Assembly: GCA_930367205.1 (NCBI GenBank)
Contig: OV884009.1
Location: forward strand, 84,775,189 to 84,839,188
Direction: 5' to 3'
DNA from: Acanthosoma haemorrhoidale
Lineage: Eukaryota > Arthropoda > Insecta > Hemiptera > Acanthosomatidae
Length of the DNA: 64,000 nucleotides
The first letter of the stretch is position 1. Each line of letters starts with the position of its first letter. Below the pieces are notes generated by a model. The model had not been told where the DNA came from and searched no databases. It saw only the letters and a list, made by a program, of their open reading frames with translations. The position numbers and the translations under genes are program-made. Below are positions 58,803 through 64,000 of the stretch, piece after piece.

Positions 58803-58991
58803 CTATAAACAGTAGTGTAAGATAGAAAGAAGGCGGGCTCCCTCAACAACAATCTGTACGATGCCAGTGTCCACTTCAGAATCCACTGGGCCTTCCAACA
58901 GACCATCCAAGTCCGGTTGCAGCCGCAAGGTGACGAGCTTGTCGCGTATTCTTGCATATCCAGCTCTGCTTATTGGTCCAACCTGCCGCGC
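58803..58991 (-). CDS. Candidate 3'-terminal exon of an unidentified gene
   Basis: The minus strand has a good acceptor, a T-rich stretch then ACATATGTGCAG, followed at 58991 by an open frame of 62 codons to TAG at 58803-58805. It begins ARQVGPISRAGYARIRDKLV, continues TLRLQPDLDGLLEGPVDSEV and DTGIVQIVVEGARLL, then LSILHYCL. The composition is distinctly protein-like: mixed charge, few Lys/Asn runs, about half G+C in an A/T-rich setting. The exon would begin in phase 0. No upstream exon has been identified; candidates lie on the minus strand beyond 59060. I do not recognise the family, so no function is offered. It could also be the last piece of a mobile element's protein. Confidence 0.4.
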   Translation of the reverse strand, partial: ARQVGPISRAGYARIRDKLVTLRLQPDLDGLLEGPVDSEVDTGIVQIVVEGARLLSILHYCL

Positions 58992-60480
58992 CTGCACATA
59001 TGTATACAAAAATAGGTTCATAATTGACATAAAATATGTTTTTTCGATTCTAACTAAAAAAAAAAAATTGCGATGATGCCAAACCTAGTCAGATATGTAT
59101 ATATTGTTTTCTTAATGTCTAAGGTTAAACATTTGTTGTAAAAGGAAGGAGGCAAAGAGATATGGTACGCAACCGGCAGCCTAAAATAAACAGACAGATA
59201 CATATATATAAAGGGTTGGAACAGCTGAGGCCCGTGTGTCAACACAGAGCCCCTACTGTCTGTCCCCTTGTCTCCTCCCCCTGACTTGTATGCAATTATA
59301 TCTTAGATGGAGGAGCGTTACAAGGCGAGGATGCGAGACAATATAGCAAACAGATTCCGGGCTCGCCCCTTTCTCTGATTTCGTGTCAATAGGAATACGG
59401 TGCTATATTGAAATGGCTAAAGCTGTTTAAATAATAATTATTATAATGACCCTACTAGATTGGCCTAGCGTATGATTTTTCCAAATTTCAAACCGTTCAA
59501 TTATTTTTCTCTTGACTTCATGTTACCGCATATATCCAAGGCATCATAGTCATCATTCAAATTTTTGTGGATTTCTTTAAATCACCCCACAAATTCTTGT
59601 TCACCTAATATAGGTGGAAGTGGGCAGGGAGGAACCCTAAAAAAAAAAATATGAATTTTGAAACAAATTTAAATACTCTTTTTACTAAAACGTTATACGG
59701 GTTGGCTAGGAATTACTTACAGGCTACTTTATAACAATTGAATTTAGAACGCTCTTTATCGTTCCTAATTTTTTTTCAGAATTGTTTTCTTTGTAGCCTT
59801 TTAGGGAGATCTCCATCAAAGTTTTGATCAAAGTTAACTAACCGTCTCTCTTTAGAAACTGAGTTTTGAACGGAGGCATCACCATATAATTTTATTAGTC
59901 AGTATATGTTAACAATTGTCAAACCCAGTGTGGGTATCGTCATTTCTATCCATATGTAAGTAGTTATGCGTTTTCAATAAAGGTAAAATTATTCAATATA
60001 TTTAAATGCTAAATCCATATAATGGAAATATGTCAGAGTTCTTAGTTATCTTAAACACTTAGTGAATGACTAAACGGTATCATTGCCACAAAATACTTCA
60101 TTTATTTTGTTAAACCAACTTCATAAAATCATATTTAAAAAAAAAATGAAAATGTCAATATAATTAAAACCGGACCATACCTACTAAAATAATTCAAGTC
60201 AAATCCGAAACTGTACTGAAAACAATTATACTGACACTTTGAATTACATAATTATAGTCACCTTATGCCCCAACACTTATTACATATTATTACTCAAGTC
60301 TTTAACATCGTTAATTTGATACACTAATCAATATGAAGAAATGATTTATTTTTGATTGGTAATTTCTAATGACGCTCCTTTGATTGTTTTAACATTAGGG
60401 CATCAAGTCCCATGCAAAATACCTCAAAAGATCACTGGTTGACTTTTAAGTTGTGAACACGACAATCACAGTTTTAATAA
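58992..60480. other. Spacer with possible small exon
   Basis: On the + strand, TTATATCTTAG precedes a short frame at 59308-59379, MEERYKARMRDNIANRFRAR then PFL and TGA. It is protein-like but very short and unsupported. The remainder is A/T-rich. Confidence 0.3.
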
Positions 60481-60526
60481 TGCATTATATCCATGGGACA
60501 GACATCATAAAGAAAAGGAACCGACT

Positions 60527-60601
60527 GAAGGTTGTGATCCCTGGTAGGTGGGTACTGACGTGCTAGTGTGGTTAGCACGAGGTGGTACCTCACAACCTTT
60601 C
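60527..60601. repeat. Long imperfect hairpin
   Basis: GAAGGTTGTGA (60527-60537) pairs with TCACAACCTTTC (60590-60601). Inside, GTGCTA (60560-60565) pairs with TAGCAC (60573-60578). It may be the tail of the tRNA-headed repeat that starts at 60765 on the minus strand. Confidence 0.6.
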
Positions 60602-60694
60602 GATTTTTTTAACCAGATTCCCTACTACTTTATTCAAAAAGCTACTCTATTACCCTTACGAGACTGAGATGACTCAGATCAGACCCATCCCTCA

Positions 60695-60765
60695 AAGGAA
60701 AACTTCAAACCCGGGCCTTCGCAGTTAAATGTCAATGCATTAACTATTGAACTACGCGGACGGTT
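60695..60765 (-). repeat. tRNA-like head, possible SINE
   Basis: The minus strand reads GCGTAGTTCAATAGTTAATG then CA, a D-arm with box A. GGGTTTGAAG, a box B with one change, follows 42 bp later. The stems are imperfect, so this is no functional tRNA. A body of about 200 bp follows to the hairpin at 60527-60601, giving a plausible SINE of about 290 bp. Confidence 0.5.
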
Positions 60766-62782
60766 ACGTAATTTCAATGGCAAGTTAAATAATCTTGTAG
60801 AGGAGTCTTTTAAAAACTTTATTATGAATAACAATCAAAACACTAGTATATATACAAATAGTAATCAGTTACAGCGTTAAAACATACTTTAGTGAATGCT
60901 TAGGCATAAGAGAGGGTGTCTTGGCCCTAAGCAGGTAAGAAAAGGTTAGGATTTTAGGGGAGGAAATGGTTACTTACAAAAAACAAGGGGACTATAAGTA
61001 TCAACTGAGGTACACGTTTTTACTAAAAATGTAAGATATAATGAGTATTATATAATTGGCATTGGTAATTACGAAATGAAATAACAAAACACAAGCTAAA
61101 TATTGTCAGGGGGATCTTTAATTTTTTCCTACTCAAAATTACAGAAAAATAAGTTTTATCAATTATATAAAATACCAATTAATGATTGAGGCTTATTCGT
61201 GTTTTATTGAGCTGGCTGTAACTTTTATCAAATGAGACCTTCATGTCTTTAACTTATACAGAGGACTCTAACAGCCTAGAACGGAAAAGACAGTCATAGA
61301 CTTGGGTGAAAACAATAGTTTCTGAAAAAACTCAACAAAATCCTAAAAACGACGTCTCTGATTTTTTTTTCCGCTACCATCTCTCAAATGTATGTTAACC
61401 GATGAAAAATTCAAATTGTATACAGCTTATGTGACATGAGAAATCCCAAAAGTTAGCGAAACAACAAGGAATTTCATCACGTATACATTTATCTTACAAT
61501 CCGTTGTTGTATTTTGACTACACTAATCAGCATATTCCAAGTGTTGTCGAATTATTAGAATTAGGACATTGCTGACATAGGTAGGTAGGTAAAAGGTAAT
61601 TCTGTAATCGAGCTCGGTAATTATGCCCTCTGTCAGAAACGTTACGTCAGCTGAGATGAAACCGACTTCCGAGGTGTGTGGATGATGTAATGTAATGAGG
61701 CTGATGATATCATCTCAGTCGGAAGTTGATTTCTGAAAGAGATAATAAAGTATCATTAGTAGAGACCGTACTTTCATGCAGTAAAAAACCCAAAATGTGT
61801 AAAATTGAACTTAAAACATTAAAAAATCATTTTTTTTTTATTTAAAAGATTAATGCATTGAAAGCTAGCTTACCTAACCTTGTTTGAATCAGAGTAAATT
61901 CGAAAAAACAAGTATTGTTTTTGTAATAAATAAATAATACGAGTTTCAAGAAAAAAAAATATATACATATTTTGGTACATTATGTACAAAATACTTAAAA
62001 AATAGTAATAATAAAATTTTTATTGAAAAAGTTAATATTTAACACTTCTATTAAAATGTATAGTGTTGTACATTTTAAATTTTTTTCCACAAAATTGTGT
62101 CATCTGTCACTTAAGGTGTTTTTTTAACATTGAAAAGGAACGTTGAACATCTACCGAAGCTATGTGGCAATTTTTGTAGTAGGTGATTATAGAAGGGTTC
62201 TGCTGAATAGCGTCATCTTCAATTTGTTTTCCGCTAATGCAGTCCTTATATTGTCTTAAGCTAATGTAGCCAGCATTTTTTTCAATGTATTTTTTTTCTC
62301 AATGACTTAATGTTTTTTTTTTCTTAGGCTCTTTCGAACGGTTCCAAGAATTACAATCTGTAATTTAAGTTAAGATTTCTGGATTCCAACCTCGTAAAAG
62401 CATTTGATAGTGGATAGGTGTGATTTAATAAATCTTAAGTTGAATGTAATATGTGGTGAATGGAGAATGTTTTTTACTTTTATGATTCAATTTTGCTTTA
62501 AAATTAAAAATTAAATTAAATTGGATCAATTGTGCAATTTCGTGCAATAAAAACCTGATTCGTGCAATTTAGCTTGAAATCTGCAATTTTGTGCAAAATA
62601 AAATTTGTAAATAAGCTTTCTTAGGTCATGAAACGGATGGATAAACGGTTTAGAAGAAGCTAAACGCAAGCAAACAAAAAGTGTAATAACACAGAAATCA
62701 GGTCTCTAATCATTAATATTACCGAATTGTTATGGGATGGATAGACTGACAAGAAGGAAGAAGTCTGCACAATACCAAGTTT
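60766..62782. other. A/T-rich spacer
   Basis: Arms GAAACCGACTTCCGA and TCGGAAGTTGATTTC near 61658-61733 form an imperfect inverted repeat. GTGCAATTT-type short repeats cluster at 62530-62605. No coding signal. Confidence 0.4.
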
Positions 62783-62850
62783 ATGAGATAATTGAACATA
62801 ATTAATTAGTGCCCAATAAGACAAATTGTAATTTTATCACAATAAAAATT
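62783..62850 (+). repeat. LINE family A 3' terminus, + orientation
   Basis: GCCCAATAAGACAAATTGTA then ATTTTATCACAATAAAAATT is the sense-strand end of the family. Only about 70 bp remain. Confidence 0.75.
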
Positions 62851-63282
62851 TGATTATGTTTATATAATCATGTTTATATGTTTTGTTGATTCCAATAGGT
62901 ATATTAATCTTCAAAATTTAAAGTTTTAAAATTAAAAGATTTAAAATTCCGATCCTCCAAGGACTCACTAAAGACTGTGAAATTAAAATTCTTTTAAATC
63001 ATAAAATAAGTAGGCGATTCCACATTGATAAATTGATCCTAATATAATAGTAGTTGTATAATTTATGTTGAATAAACATTTTATACTGAGGTTCAGAAAA
63101 AAAAATTAAGCTCCGTTCTAATAATAATTTTATTCTAATAAGAAGTGAAATTATCAGGCTACCCTGTAGGGTATTTAGGGGATGATTGATTGCCGGGAAG
63201 AACCTCCCGATGGGTGGAACGTGACACGTGAATATCGATCATATAGAGTATATATCTGGTTATAACATAGAAGATATGAAAT
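62851..63282. other. A/T-rich spacer
   Basis: Nothing recognised. Confidence 0.4.
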
Positions 63283-63720
63283 TTAGGTTCCTAGGGTATG
63301 AGGCAAATGAAAGCAAAAACAAACTTAACCGATATTATTTTTATTAAATATAACTTCCGTTAGCTTCAATACATTTCTCCTAACGCCCAACAAGTTTTTT
63401 TATCCCTTTTTCAAAAAAGCTTGTTCACATTTAATCAATAAATTCAAGGAATGAAAATTTTACCTCGTTTTCATTTTGGAATATTTGGTTTTTTAAAAAT
63501 GCGTTAAACTATCTGAAAAAATGATAGGCAGTTGGCAGCTAGTCAGGTGAATATGGTAGATGAGGTAAAACTTCTAATTTCAGATAATTTAGTTTTTTTA
63601 TGATAACTGACAAACATTTCAACAAAGTTTCTGGCCATCAGTAAGATCATGTTGCACCTGGTCCAGTTTTTGTTTTCCCAATGGCATAAAGGTGTCGTAT
63701 AGTTGAAGTTTAAGTGTTTT
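63283..63720 (-). mobile_element. Mariner relic, 3' half
   Basis: The + left end TTAGGTTCCTAGGGTATGAG resembles the TTAGGTTGGT... terminal repeats of mariner elements. The other end was not found. Confidence 0.55.
63344..63720 (-). pseudogene. Mariner transposase C-terminus, degenerate
   Basis: The minus strand reads EVLPHLPYSPD, a stop, LPTAYHFFR, a stop, then AFLKNQIFQNENEVKFSFLE and FID. Two stops follow, and the end is TSFFEKGIKKLVGR, a stop, EKCIEANGSYI with TAA at 63344-63346. LPH.PYSPDLAP.DYH(F/L)F holds the third catalytic Asp of the DD34D triad. FF..GI..L..RW.KCI...G.YI is the conserved C-terminus. At least five stops interrupt it; the Trp of RW.KCI is one of them. Further upstream the sequence is too decayed to follow with confidence. 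Confidence 0.75.
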
Positions 63721-64000
63721 GAAATTTCTCTACTTGTTTGATGTGAATTGGCGTCAACTAAAGCTAAAGCGTGACGAGGGCTACTGTCAATGTGAATTCC
63801 GCTTGAAATATCATGTCACCAATGCCAAATCATGCCATGAACTCGCTAGTCTAGCGTCTGATCAACTTGATTGTGCTGTCATCCAACAGCAGAAGACAAA
63901 TAAAAAACAAGTGTCATTAATTACATAGTAATAAAAACATGTTTTTTCTTTAAATGTAGTCGAAAATCAAATTGCAGATGATAGTATGTAATATACATTT
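63721..64000. other. Probable decayed 5' part of the mariner relic
   Basis: Continues on the minus strand from 63720 but no motif could be placed. The + frame 63719-63928 is taken as an antisense shadow. Confidence 0.3.

Overview
The window looks like AT-rich, repeat-laden nuclear DNA of a eukaryote, most likely an arthropod. The frequent Jockey-like LINE, the mariner and BEL/Pao relics, long A/T runs and poly-C tracts would suit a parasitic copepod such as a salmon louse. That organism call is inference from style, not a match. I see no operons, ribosome binding sites, CRISPR arrays, rRNA genes or complete protein-coding genes.

Most of what can be recognised is transposon debris. The dominant family is one Jockey-like LINE, here called family A, whose 3' end reads on the + strand as a CTTTATT..GATAAAATTACAATCTGCC motif. 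Copies or fragments lie near 207, 1562, 13303, 22152 (+), 23596, 31570 (+, diverged), 32951, 38845, 39105, 43600 (+), 44451, 52645 (+), 56151 and 62783 (+). Unmarked copies are on the minus strand. All are truncated or broken; the longest is 23596-25780, and the longest open frame (221 codons) is in the copy at 13469-14134. Fragments of other non-LTR families sit at 10455-11370, 15840-16145, 31750-32115, 51326-51535 and 56668-57415. A mariner/IS630-type transposon with TA-flanked ends fills 8783-10046, and a second mariner relic lies at 63283-63720. A BEL/Pao integrase relic occupies 34237-35040.

Other structures are a 236-bp (GA)n array at 27841 whose flank is repeated near 51990, a ~580-bp foldback inverted repeat at 16594-17174, a 35-bp tandem duplication at 49931, two tRNA-like relics (45834, 60695), a dispersed repeat pair (3010/43390) and several hairpins.

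The most gene-like material not assigned to a known transposon is a degenerate coding stretch at 50445-50881 (minus) and a possible 3'-terminal exon at 58803-58991 (minus, with a splice acceptor). Neither is recognised. No coherent new multi-gene system is visible; the best leads are these two, the foldback element and the LINE-inside-LINE at 31570-32737.
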